In this document: positions 41,420 to 49,126 of the stretch, one piece after another | Numbering within the stretch: the first letter of the stretch is position 1 | How the letters are laid out: each line of letters opens with the position of its first letter | Source: Bogoriella caseilytica | GTDB lineage: Bacteria > Actinomycetota > Actinomycetes > Actinomycetales > Actinomycetaceae | DNA length: 64,000 bases | Direction of reading: 5' to 3' | NCBI RefSeq assembly: GCF_003752405.1 | Contig: NZ_RKHK01000001.1 | Location: 1,116,001-1,180,000 of the forward strand | Notes under the pieces: model-generated | The model's database searches: none | Seen by the model: the letters and a program-made list of their open reading frames with translations, nothing else | Told to the model about the DNA's origin: nothing | Translations under genes and position numbers: made by a program

Positions 41420-43111
41420 ATGCGCACCACGGACACTGCCGACCTCTGGTACAAGAACGCGATCATCTACTGCCTCGACGTCAAGACCTTCCTCGACTCC
41501 AACGGCGATGGGATGGGCGATCTGCCGGGCGTGGCGCAGCGCGTGGACTACCTGGCCGGGATGGGCGTGACCTGCCTGTGGCTCATGCCCTTCTACCCCT
41601 CGCCCCTGAAGGACAACGGGTACGACGTCTCGGACATGTTCGGCGTCCATCCCGCCCTCGGTGACCACGGCGATGTCGTCGAGCTGATCCACACCGCTCG
41701 CGACCGCGGCATCCGCGTGATCGTCGATCTGCTGGTCAACCACACCTCCGACCAGCACGAGTGGTTCCGTCAGGCCCGCCGCTCGAAGGACAATCCCTAC
41801 CGCAACTACTACGTCTGGCGCGACGACGACCCGGGCGACACCTCCGCCGAAGCCATGTTCCCCGAGGCAGAGGACGGCATCTGGACCTACGAGGAGAAGA
41901 CCGAAGAGTGGTACCTGCACCATTTCTTCTCCCACCAGCCCGACCTGAACACCGCCAACCCAGAGGTCCGCAATGCGATCGCCAAGGCCATGGGTTTCTG
42001 GCTCCAGCTCGGCGTCGACGGTTTCCGCGTGGACGCGGTGCCCTTCGCGCTGAACGAGTCCACCCTCAAGCACCTTGAGGACTCTGACCTGGCTGAGCCG
42101 CACGACTATCTCCGGGCGCTGCGCTCCTTCCTCCAGCGCCGCTCCACCACCGGCGGCTCGGCCATCATGCTCGGGGAGGTGAACATGCCCTACGAGGACC
42201 AGGTGGCCTTCTTCGGCGGAGAGGGCGGCGACCAGCTGACAATGCAGTTCGACTTCCTGGGAAACCAGCGGACCATGCTGGCCATGGCCCGCCAGGATGC
42301 GGGGCCCATCCGACAGACCCTGCGCGAGCGGCCCAGCAACCTCCCGGTCGACACCCAGTTCGCGAACTTCCTGCGCAACCACGACGAACTCGCCCTGGAT
42401 CAGCTCCCGGAGGAGGAGCGCGAGGAGATCTTCGCCGCCTTCGGGCCCGAGGAGGACCACCAGCTCTTCGGCCACGGCCTGCGCCGTCGTCTGGCCTCCA
42501 TGTTCAAGGGTGATCCCCGCCGGCTGAAGATGTCCTACTCCCTACTCTTCGCCCTGCCGGGCACCCCAGTGCTCTACTACGGCCAGGAGATCGGGATGGG
42601 GGAGGAACTGTCCATCGAGGGCCGCGGGGCCATCCGGACACCCATGCAATGGACCTCGGGCAAGAACGGCGGTTTCTCCTCCGCCGTGCCGAGCAAGCTC
42701 GTCAGCCCCCTCACCGAAGGGTCCTTCGGCCCGCGGCACGTCAATGTGGCCGACTCCCGGCGCGATCCCCACTCCCTGCTCAATCACATCACCCACCTGG
42801 CACACATCCGCCGGGAGAGCCCGGAGATCGGCTGGGGAAGCGTGGAACTGCTCGAGCAGCCGAACGACGCGGTGGTGGCGTACTGCTGCAGCTGGGACGA
42901 GGCCCGCACCGTGCTGCTGCACAATCTCAGCCCGGAGCCTGCCGTGGTGCCGATCCGCCTCGAGGGCGAAGCGCCGGGCACGATGCTCGCGGACCTGCTG
43001 GAGAACTCGACCCTCGAACTCGACGCCGACTGCCGCACGGAGGCAAACCTCGACGGCTACGGCTACCGCTGGCTGCGGGTCAAGCGCGAGGGCGACCCCC
43101 GGCTGATCTGA
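41420..43111 (+). CDS. GH13 alpha-amylase family enzyme (trehalose-synthase-like)
   Basis: A 563-aa protein from ATG 41420 with GGAAAGG upstream. GH13 motifs are complete: VDLLVNHTSDQHEW (region I), GVDGFRVDAVPF (nucleophile Asp), IMLGEVNMP (acid/base Glu) and FLRNHDELAL (third Asp). The opening WYKNAIIYCLDVKTFLDSNGDGMGDL and the overall plan resemble maltose alpha-D-glucosyltransferase (trehalose synthase) and related exo-acting glucosidases. C-terminal beta domain from about residue 470. Trehalose synthase, oligo-glucosidase or sucrose-type specificity is not settled by sequence alone. Likely in one transcript with the LLM oxidoreductase. Confidence 0.88.
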   Translation: MRTTDTADLWYKNAIIYCLDVKTFLDSNGDGMGDLPGVAQRVDYLAGMGVTCLWLMPFYPSPLKDNGYDVSDMFGVHPALGDHGDVVELIHTARDRGIRVIVDLLVNHTSDQHEWFRQARRSKDNPYRNYYVWRDDDPGDTSAEAMFPEAEDGIWTYEEKTEEWYLHHFFSHQPDLNTANPEVRNAIAKAMGFWLQLGVDGFRVDAVPFALNESTLKHLEDSDLAEPHDYLRALRSFLQRRSTTGGSAIMLGEVNMPYEDQVAFFGGEGGDQLTMQFDFLGNQRTMLAMARQDAGPIRQTLRERPSNLPVDTQFANFLRNHDELALDQLPEEEREEIFAAFGPEEDHQLFGHGLRRRLASMFKGDPRRLKMSYSLLFALPGTPVLYYGQEIGMGEELSIEGRGAIRTPMQWTSGKNGGFSSAVPSKLVSPLTEGSFGPRHVNVADSRRDPHSLLNHITHLAHIRRESPEIGWGSVELLEQPNDAVVAYCCSWDEARTVLLHNLSPEPAVVPIRLEGEAPGTMLADLLENSTLELDADCRTEANLDGYGYRWLRVKREGDPRLI

Positions 43112-43147
43112 GGCTTGCTCGCAGGCGGCTCGTACCCGCCGGCGTGC

Positions 43148-43600
43148 TCACGCCCGCACGTGCGCCTGCAAGGCGCGGGCGATGGGGATATCCGGCGCCA
43201 ACCAGTCGACATCAAGCATGTCCTCCGCCTTCAGCCACCGCACCTCGTCGTGGTCCTGCAAGGGCTGGGGCAGCGGCTGCGGCGCAAGGGGGGAGCTCGC
43301 TTCGCCGCCGGCGCTGATCAGTTCGGCCAGCCACACGCGCATGGCCAGCCCGTCGAGGATGGGCCAGTCACCGCCGTCGGCGGCTGCGAGTATCGGTCCC
43401 ACCCGCACGCGGACGCCGAGCTCCTCGGCGAGTTCGCGATGCAAGGCGGCCTCGGGGGCCTCGCCGGGTTCCACCTTGCCGCCCGGGAGTTCCCAGCGGC
43501 CGGCGAGCTTCTCCGGTGCCGAGCGCCGCGCGGCAAGCACCTGCCGTGGGGCGCCGAGGGAATCGAGGATCGCGGCGGCAGCAACGAGGCGGGGAGTCAC
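43148..43600 (-). CDS. Nudix hydrolase (MutT-like)
   Basis: A 150-aa protein with a complete Nudix box GGKVEPGEAPEAALHRELAEELGV (residues ~40-63). The strand RRSAPEKLAGRWELPGGK and the EVRWL region fit the MutT/8-oxo-dGTPase or CTP pyrophosphohydrolase branch. Start GTG 43600 lies six bases after TAGTCT (43612-43607), so the transcript is probably leaderless and separate from the upstream transglutaminase gene. Confidence 0.9.
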   Translation of the reverse strand: MTPRLVAAAAILDSLGAPRQVLAARRSAPEKLAGRWELPGGKVEPGEAPEAALHRELAEELGVRVRVGPILAAADGGDWPILDGLAMRVWLAELISAGGEASSPLAPQPLPQPLQDHDEVRWLKAEDMLDVDWLAPDIPIARALQAHVRA

Positions 43601-43703
43601 CCGGGCAGACTAGCGGCGCCGGCCGGCAACGTGGCGCCCCAAGCGTGGTGAACTGAGCCGATGCCACCGGAGGCGGGCCTCACAGTCCCGCCCTTCACAA
43701 CGT

Positions 43704-43750
43704 CACTGGGGAGAGTAAGTGGCTGCCAGCGCCACTTACTCTCCCCAGTG
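43704..43750. repeat. Perfect 20-bp inverted repeat across the transglutaminase stop codon
   Basis: Arms 43704-43723 and 43731-43750 are exact reverse complements of 20 bp with a 7-base loop. The stop codon TAA (43738-43736) and last four codons lie in one arm. It has no T-run, so it is not a classic terminator, but the hairpin would be very stable on either strand and could stop or protect both transcripts. Confidence 0.85.
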
Positions 43751-44680
43751 AAGCGCCAACCGGTCGAGTTCCTCTCCGCTCAGCCGGGTGAGGTCGACCT
43801 CTACGGTCAGAGTGGCGGCGGCCTCGGCGGAATACGCAACTCCGCGCAGTGGCGCGACGTCACCCAGATCGCGGCCCCAGGCGAGCATCACGTACCGCTC
43901 ATCGACCAGCTGGTCGTACACCGGGTCCACGTGCACCCACCCCCCGCCGGGAACCCAGACCGCGACCCAGGCGTGCGGCACCTGCTGACCGCGCTCCGCA
44001 CCGCGGTCCACGTAGCCCGAGACGAAGCGTGCGGACAGCCCCACGGCCCGCAGGCAGGCAGACATCAGGTGCGCGAAGTCCGCCGCAGAGCCTTCACGCT
44101 GCTCCAGGACCGACTCCAGCGAGCTCCCCGCATGACCCGGCTGGTACTGCAGATCCTCGGAGAGCCGGCGGCACAGACCCATGAACGCCTCGGTCAGAGT
44201 CACGCCGCCCATGAAGCTGGGCAACGCGTACTCGAGCACCGCCTCCGAGGGAGTGGCGTACTCCGAGGCGAGCACTCCATCGACGACTGCCATGATGGCG
44301 GCCGGTCCTTCACCTTGCCCGCCGCGACCGGTGGCGCGGACGCCGGAGACCGCACTGACCGCGTCCGCCCAGGCCGGTGAGGGCATGGAGTGCAGGTCTG
44401 GGCGGCGCCGGGTGACTGTGATCAAGGACGTGGCCGAGACTTCCAGGATCTTGTGCGGTGCGGTGACGTGGAAATAGCTCGTCCGGTTTCCGGCGACATC
44501 GAGACGCTCCGAGGACTCTGCGGGCGCGGGATCCACCTGGAGTTCAGCGTGGTGGACGCGCTGGCCGCTGATTTGCCGCGGCAGGAGCAAGGCTCGCCCG
44601 TACGAGTTCGTGACCTCGTCGGGATAGCTGTAGCTGGCGCGGTGCGCCAGGAGGTAGTGGCGACCCTTGTTGCGGCTCAT
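43736..44680 (-). CDS. Transglutaminase-fold protein with catalytic Cys replaced
   Basis: A 314-aa protein: N-terminal beta domain (YLLAHRASYSYPDEVTNSYGRALLLPRQ), then a transglutaminase core. Family members show GVCQDFAHL, here changed to GSAADFAHL (residues 197-205), so the catalytic Cys is Ala199. The His (PHAW, His236) and Asp (VHVDP, Asp252) of the triad remain, as does ARFVSGYV. It starts at ATG 44680, overlapping the ATP-grasp/alpha-E gene by four bases. Transglutaminase-like proteins of this kind accompany circularly permuted ATP-grasp and alpha-E proteins in many bacteria. The missing Cys suggests a binding or scaffold role. Confidence 0.9.
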   Translation of the reverse strand: MSRNKGRHYLLAHRASYSYPDEVTNSYGRALLLPRQISGQRVHHAELQVDPAPAESSERLDVAGNRTSYFHVTAPHKILEVSATSLITVTRRRPDLHSMPSPAWADAVSAVSGVRATGRGGQGEGPAAIMAVVDGVLASEYATPSEAVLEYALPSFMGGVTLTEAFMGLCRRLSEDLQYQPGHAGSSLESVLEQREGSAADFAHLMSACLRAVGLSARFVSGYVDRGAERGQQVPHAWVAVWVPGGGWVHVDPVYDQLVDERYVMLAWGRDLGDVAPLRGVAYSAEAAATLTVEVDLTRLSGEELDRLALHWGE

Positions 44681-47154
44681 GTCTGCTTCCCTCCCCCGGG
44701 CCAGCGCGCCGCGACCGGGCGCGCAAGGTGCACCCGGGTGATCTCCTCATGCAGGCGAGCCAGCCGCCAGCCCATGGAATCCAATGCTGCGGTGAGTTCC
44801 GTGTGCCGCTCGCTCCACGGAAGTTCCTCGCCACGGTTCTCACTCATCTCGGCAAGCACCTCCTCGACCTCGGTGAGGAGGGCATCGCGCGCCACGCCCG
44901 CGCTCGGACCACCGGCAACTTCCGGCAGATCGGCGAAGCGGCGCCGCAACTCGATGAGCTGGAAGGCGAGCGAGCGCGGATTGGCCTGGTCGCGCAGCAG
45001 GAGTTCCAGGGCGCCGTCGACTCCTCCGGCCGGGTAGCGCCGGCGGAAGGTGATGCCGGACTCGCACGCGCCCACGACCGAATCGAGGATGAGTTCGCTG
45101 ACCGCTCGGCTGTAGCCCGAAGCCACGGTGGCCGACAGCAAGGTGACCAGTCGCCGCGCCCGCTCCAGGCGCCGGCCGGTATCGAGGAGCATCCATCCGA
45201 CATCGCGGACGAGGGACTCCCCCACAATGCCGTGCAGCGCGAGCAGCCCACCTTGGATCGACAGCACCACCGGAGCCAGGCCGACCTCCCCGGCCCCCTC
45301 TCGACCGCGACGGCGTTCACGTTCCCGATGCAGCGCGCGCTCCATCGAGGACAGCGCCACCCAGGCATCGGGGGTGAGGTTGTCGCGCACACCCGAGGCA
45401 TCGCGAGTGAGCTGGGCGATGGTCCAGGCGATGCTGCCCTCGCGCGAGCCGTCGATGACCAGGTCCGGAAGGGAGGCCCGCGCGGTGAGCTGCTGCAAGG
45501 CCTCCAGCAGGACGTCGAGTGCCCGGCCACCGGCGTCCTCGGGACTGGCACCGGGCCGGGCATGGAAGTCGTCCCACCGGTCAGCCACCGCCAGCAGCAG
45601 CCGGCAAGCCGACTCGGCCCGCTCGAGGTGGCGACCCATTCGGTAGAGGCCCTCGGCGCTGCGTAGGGAGACCGCGCCGTCCCGGCCGGGCAGCGAACGG
45701 GGCTGCTCCTCACCGCCGTCCGCCTCCTCCAGCGTCCCACCGGCGAGCACCCACACGTCCTTGGCGCTACGAGGAAGCTCGTGCGCGGCCAGCGTGACCT
45801 GAGGCGGAGTCCCGTCGGCAGCGACGTGGCCAAGCGCCCCGGACATCACGGCGTAATCGCCCTCATGACTCACGGTGAAGGCGCGCATGCTGGTGGCCCG
45901 CGGCACCAGCCGACCGTCCTGCACTGCCGGGGTGGTCGAGGCCTCGACCGGTTCCTGGCCGACCCAGAGGGCGGGCCGGGAGGCAATCTCCGCCGCGAGG
46001 TCGGCACGGTCGTGGAGGCTGAGTTCCCAGCCGAGTACCGGGGGGCGCGAGTCACCGATGGAGCGCAAGATCAGGCGGGAGATGTTGGCGATCACGTGCG
46101 AGCACATCGACCGCTCACCACACCAGTAGGTCACCACCGAGGGCAGCAGCAGTTCCTCATCGCGCAGCGCGCGAGCCAGGCGGGGGAGATAGGTGGCCAG
46201 CGCCGGCGACTCCAGGACGCCGGCCCCCAGCGGATTGACCACACTCACCATGCCGGACCGCGCCGCCTCCAGTAGTCCGGCGGTGCCGGCCGAATCGGGG
46301 TCGAGATCCAGGGGATCAGCCTGGGCGGAGCGCACACCGCGCATGAGGACGTCGACCGGTTGCCGCCCACCCAAGGAGCGGACCCACACGCGCCCCTCGC
46401 TGACCTCGAGGTCAGCGCCGGAGACCATGGGTACGCCGAGCAGCATGGACAGGTAGCCGTGATCGAAGGCCGCGGTCTGGGTGCTGGGGGCCAGGATGGC
46501 CACCCGGGGATCCTCGCCGGCGAGTGCCGGGGCGACGACGTTCAGCGTTTGCCGCAGCGCCCGGTAGAAGGGCCCGAGGCGTTTGGTGCGCGAGTGCCGG
46601 TACGGGCCGGCGAAGACCTCGGAGACCACGCGCCGGTCGGCCATGGCATAGCCCAGTCCGAGCGGAAGGTCGGTACGATCGGCCAGTACCGTCCAGGCGC
46701 CATCGGCATTGCGAGCCAGGTCGGTGGCTCCGTGAAGCAGCTGATGCGTTCCCGGCAACTGAATGCCGAAGGCCGCGCGCTGATAGCCCGGATGCCCGAG
46801 CACGATCTCCGGCGGGAGGATGCCGGAGGTGAGCAGCGTGCGCTCGCCGTAGAGGTCGGTGAGGATCTGGTCGAGCAACTCGGCTCGTTGCCGGAGGCCG
46901 CGGCTGAGGTCGGTCCAGGTCTCATCCTCGACGAGTACCGGCAGTGGATCGAGGCGCCAGTGGGCATCGTCGGCAGTGACACCCTGATCCTCCAGCAGGG
47001 TGATGACGTCACCTTGTGCGCGAGTGAGGCTGTCGCCGGAACCGATGCGGGCGTCATTGGCAAGCTCTGCCCAAGCCTGGCGCGCGGAGCCCGCGGCTTG
47101 CAGCATCTCGTCATGGCCGGGGCCAGCTGAGCGATAGTCGTCGAGCAGGTCCAA
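44677..47154 (-). CDS. Circularly permuted ATP-grasp and alpha-E domain fusion
   Basis: An 825-aa fusion. Residues 1-480 fit the circularly permuted ATP-grasp type 2 family (DUF404/DUF407): LLTSGILPPEIVLGHPGYQRA, DLARNADGAWTVLADRTDLPLGLGYAMADRRVV, VSVVNPLGAGVLESPAL, LLPSVVTYWCG. Residues ~495-815 fit the alpha-E family (DUF403): SAEGLYRMGRHLERAESACRLL, VLSIQGGLLALHG, AVSELILDSVVGACESGITFRRRYP, NPRSLAFQLIELRR. In most genomes these are separate genes. ATP-grasp enzymes ligate carboxylates to amines; a peptide or small-molecule ligation with the transglutaminase partner is the standing prediction, unproven. TTG 47154 is the start, with AGGGG seven bases upstream. Confidence 0.92.
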   Translation of the reverse strand: MDLLDDYRSAGPGHDEMLQAAGSARQAWAELANDARIGSGDSLTRAQGDVITLLEDQGVTADDAHWRLDPLPVLVEDETWTDLSRGLRQRAELLDQILTDLYGERTLLTSGILPPEIVLGHPGYQRAAFGIQLPGTHQLLHGATDLARNADGAWTVLADRTDLPLGLGYAMADRRVVSEVFAGPYRHSRTKRLGPFYRALRQTLNVVAPALAGEDPRVAILAPSTQTAAFDHGYLSMLLGVPMVSGADLEVSEGRVWVRSLGGRQPVDVLMRGVRSAQADPLDLDPDSAGTAGLLEAARSGMVSVVNPLGAGVLESPALATYLPRLARALRDEELLLPSVVTYWCGERSMCSHVIANISRLILRSIGDSRPPVLGWELSLHDRADLAAEIASRPALWVGQEPVEASTTPAVQDGRLVPRATSMRAFTVSHEGDYAVMSGALGHVAADGTPPQVTLAAHELPRSAKDVWVLAGGTLEEADGGEEQPRSLPGRDGAVSLRSAEGLYRMGRHLERAESACRLLLAVADRWDDFHARPGASPEDAGGRALDVLLEALQQLTARASLPDLVIDGSREGSIAWTIAQLTRDASGVRDNLTPDAWVALSSMERALHRERERRRGREGAGEVGLAPVVLSIQGGLLALHGIVGESLVRDVGWMLLDTGRRLERARRLVTLLSATVASGYSRAVSELILDSVVGACESGITFRRRYPAGGVDGALELLLRDQANPRSLAFQLIELRRRFADLPEVAGGPSAGVARDALLTEVEEVLAEMSENRGEELPWSERHTELTAALDSMGWRLARLHEEITRVHLARPVAARWPGGGKQT

Positions 47155-47320
47155 AGCCAGACCCCTTTCTCACCCAGTGAAGGTAAAGCCGCCTGTGCTG
47201 ATCCCCGACCGGCCAACGCCTACTTTACGCAAGATTTGCACGTGCCGGGGGAGATCCGGGCGCGCCGCGCTGGGACGTGACCCGGGACCGGCGCGCACCT
47301 CATGGCTCGGCGAGAGCGCC

Positions 47321-47374
47321 GTCATGACGACAGATGTATTGCCGTCATGACAATCACCGCCACAGCGTCATGAC
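47321..47374. promoter_or_regulatory. Three GTCATGAC operators at exact 23-bp intervals
   Basis: The palindrome GTCATGAC occurs at 47321-47328, 47344-47351 and 47367-47374, each followed 15 bp later by the next. The last copy ends four bases before CAGAAT (47379-47384), the probable -10 box of the TetR gene. The array lies between that gene and the divergent ATP-grasp operon, so it is very likely the TetR binding site and controls at least the regulator itself. Confidence 0.7.
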
Positions 47375-47391
47375 GTGGCAGAATGGCCACC

Positions 47392-47997
47392 ATGCCGAAG
47401 ATCATCGGGGCGACGCTTGCCGAGCACCGTACCCGCACCCGCACCGCCCTGTTCGATGCGCTGTCCGCCCTCATGCGTGAACGCGGTTTCGACGCCATCT
47501 CCCTGGCGGACATCGCCGGTCGCGCCGGCATCGGCCGCACCGCGGTCTACAACCACTTCCCTGACAAGGAAACGCTGCTCCTCGCCTTCATCGAGCACGA
47601 GACCGAGCAATACCTCGCCGGACTCGAAGAAGCGCTCGCGCACGTGAGCGAACCGGTGGAGAAGCTGCGGGTCTACGTCCGCCAGCAGCTCGCCCTGGCC
47701 CCGGACTATCACTTCGCTCCCGGGCCCGACCTCAAGCAGGTGATCTCCCGCGGAGGACTCTCGCGGCTACGGGGTCACGTCGCCCAGGTGGAGAACCTGT
47801 TGCGCGGCATCCTGCGCGAGGCGATTGCGGCCGGAGACCTGCCTGAGCAGAACCTGGATTCCGTGGTGCCGCTGGTGCACTCCTGCTTGAGTGGGCGCCC
47901 GACGCCCTCGGAAGAACCCGAGCGTTCGGCCTACCTCGACTCCACGGAGGCCTTCGTCCTGCGCGCGGTCGGCGCTCGCCAGCCCGCCATCGTCTGA
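47392..47997 (+). CDS. TetR family transcriptional regulator
   Basis: A 201-aa regulator. N-terminal HTH: TRTALFDALSALMRERGFDAISLADIAGRAGIGRTAVYNHFPDKETLLLAFIEHE, the classic TetR pattern. The C-terminal ligand domain includes ALAPDYHFAPGPDLKQVISRGGLSRLRGHV. I prefer ATG 47392, seven bases after CAGAAT, as a leaderless start; ATG 47383 overlaps that box. Divergent from the ATP-grasp/transglutaminase operon across three palindromic operators, so it likely represses it and itself. Ligand unknown. Confidence 0.92.
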   Translation: MPKIIGATLAEHRTRTRTALFDALSALMRERGFDAISLADIAGRAGIGRTAVYNHFPDKETLLLAFIEHETEQYLAGLEEALAHVSEPVEKLRVYVRQQLALAPDYHFAPGPDLKQVISRGGLSRLRGHVAQVENLLRGILREAIAAGDLPEQNLDSVVPLVHSCLSGRPTPSEEPERSAYLDSTEAFVLRAVGARQPAIV

Positions 47998-48073
47998 CCC
48001 GGGGCTGCCGTAGCCGCTACCGGCGGCAGATCCAGTGCCGGATCGTGACCACGACTCACGCGCAGTGGCGGTC

Positions 48074-49126
48074 TCACCAGTTCTGACCGCCGCCTCCACC
48101 GCCGCCTTCGCGGCCTTCATAGTCGTCGAACTCCTCCTGCGCCTCGCGGTTGCGCTCTTCCAGCTCGTCCTGCCGCGGATCACGAGGCTCTTCCTGCTGC
48201 CCGCCCCCGTCACCGTTGTCCTGCTCATCCTCCTGGCCGTCGCCGGAGTCTGAATCCTCAGGACTATCGCCGGGCTCCCGCTCCTGCTCTTGCTCCTGCT
48301 CGCGGGCCTCATCCCGCTTGTCCTGCTGCCGGTCTTCCGTCGCGTCCGGGTCGTTGCCGGACTCCTGGTCCTGCTGGTCCTGCTGGTCTTCCTGGTCCTG
48401 CTGGTCCTGCTGGTCCTGCTGGTCCTGCTGGTCCTGCTGGTCCTGCTGGTCCTGCTGGTCCTGCTGGTCCTGCTCGTCCTGCTGGTCTTCCTGATCCTGC
48501 TCGTCCTGCTCGTCCTGCTGGTCTTCCTGATCCTGCTCGTCCTGGTCCGACTCGGACTCACCGTCCGAAGTGCAGGGCCCGATGGCGTCCAGGGCGAGGT
48601 TGTACTGCTCCGCAGCCTCGGACGGCGCCCCCTCCTCGAGCAACGCATCGCCGACACCCTCGTGGGCCAGGGACAGGTTGATGCGCACTCGACACTCGGG
48701 GGTTGTGGGGTCGGGCATCCCCTCGGCGTCCTCGGTGCCCTCAGGCACCAGCTCGTGAGCGCGGAGCAGGTCGGTGAGCGCCGCCTCGAAGTTGGCGCCC
48801 GAGACCTCTGCGGTGCCGGAGTTGAACCACGCCTTCCAGGGCTCGATCGCCACACGCGTGAAGGGTTGCTGCCACCGGTACCGCTCTGCGGCCTCCTCGA
48901 AGCGGATGCCCTCCTGGTAGGGCGAACGCGCATAGGCATTGCCCGCCACCACTCCGAGCATCAAACAGGCGGCGAGCAAGGCGGCGCCCATCAGCGGCCA
49001 GGAGAAGGCAAGCATCGTCCGCCGCAGACGCAAGTGGGCCGGAAGCGGGGGCCGCTCAGCCTTCGGGCTGGCCGACCCCGCGTTCGCTCCGGGCTTCGGC
49101 GCCTCAGGACCGGGATAGTCAGTCAC
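48074..49126 (-). CDS. Membrane-anchored TPR-like protein with Asp/Gln repeat tail (BatC/E position)
   Basis: A 350-aa protein. Basic N-terminal cytoplasmic part, one helix (LAFSWPLMGAALLAACLMLGVVAGNAYA, about 39-66), then a helical region with TPR character (NFEAALTDLLRAHELVPEG, RINLSLAHEGVGDALLEEGAPSEAAEQYNLALDAI), and from ~195 a low-complexity tail of repeated Asp-Gln-Gln, then Glu/Arg and Gly runs. ATG/GTG start at 49126 directly precedes the VWA stop. Its place at the end of the MoxR-DUF58-VWA-VWA operon equals that of TPR proteins (BatC/BatE) in Bat operons. Confidence 0.75.
   Translation of the reverse strand: MTDYPGPEAPKPGANAGSASPKAERPPLPAHLRLRRTMLAFSWPLMGAALLAACLMLGVVAGNAYARSPYQEGIRFEEAAERYRWQQPFTRVAIEPWKAWFNSGTAEVSGANFEAALTDLLRAHELVPEGTEDAEGMPDPTTPECRVRINLSLAHEGVGDALLEEGAPSEAAEQYNLALDAIGPCTSDGESESDQDEQDQEDQQDEQDEQDQEDQQDEQDQQDQQDQQDQQDQQDQQDQQDQQDQEDQQDQQDQESGNDPDATEDRQQDKRDEAREQEQEQEREPGDSPEDSDSGDGQEDEQDNGDGGGQQEEPRDPRQDELEERNREAQEEFDDYEGREGGGGGGGQNW
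48362..48552. repeat. GTCCTGCTG trinucleotide-type repeat encoding Asp-Gln-Gln
   Basis: About 190 bp of degenerate 9-bp units (GTCCTGCTG, variants CTCGTCCTG and GTCTTCCTGATC), on the minus strand coding (DQQ)n with some DEQ and DQE units. The run of ten or so identical units is prone to length change by slipped replication. Confidence 0.9.

Noticed and set aside
48362-48552. CRISPR-like repeat array
   Set aside because: Units are 9 bp with no spacers, inside a coding sequence and in frame.
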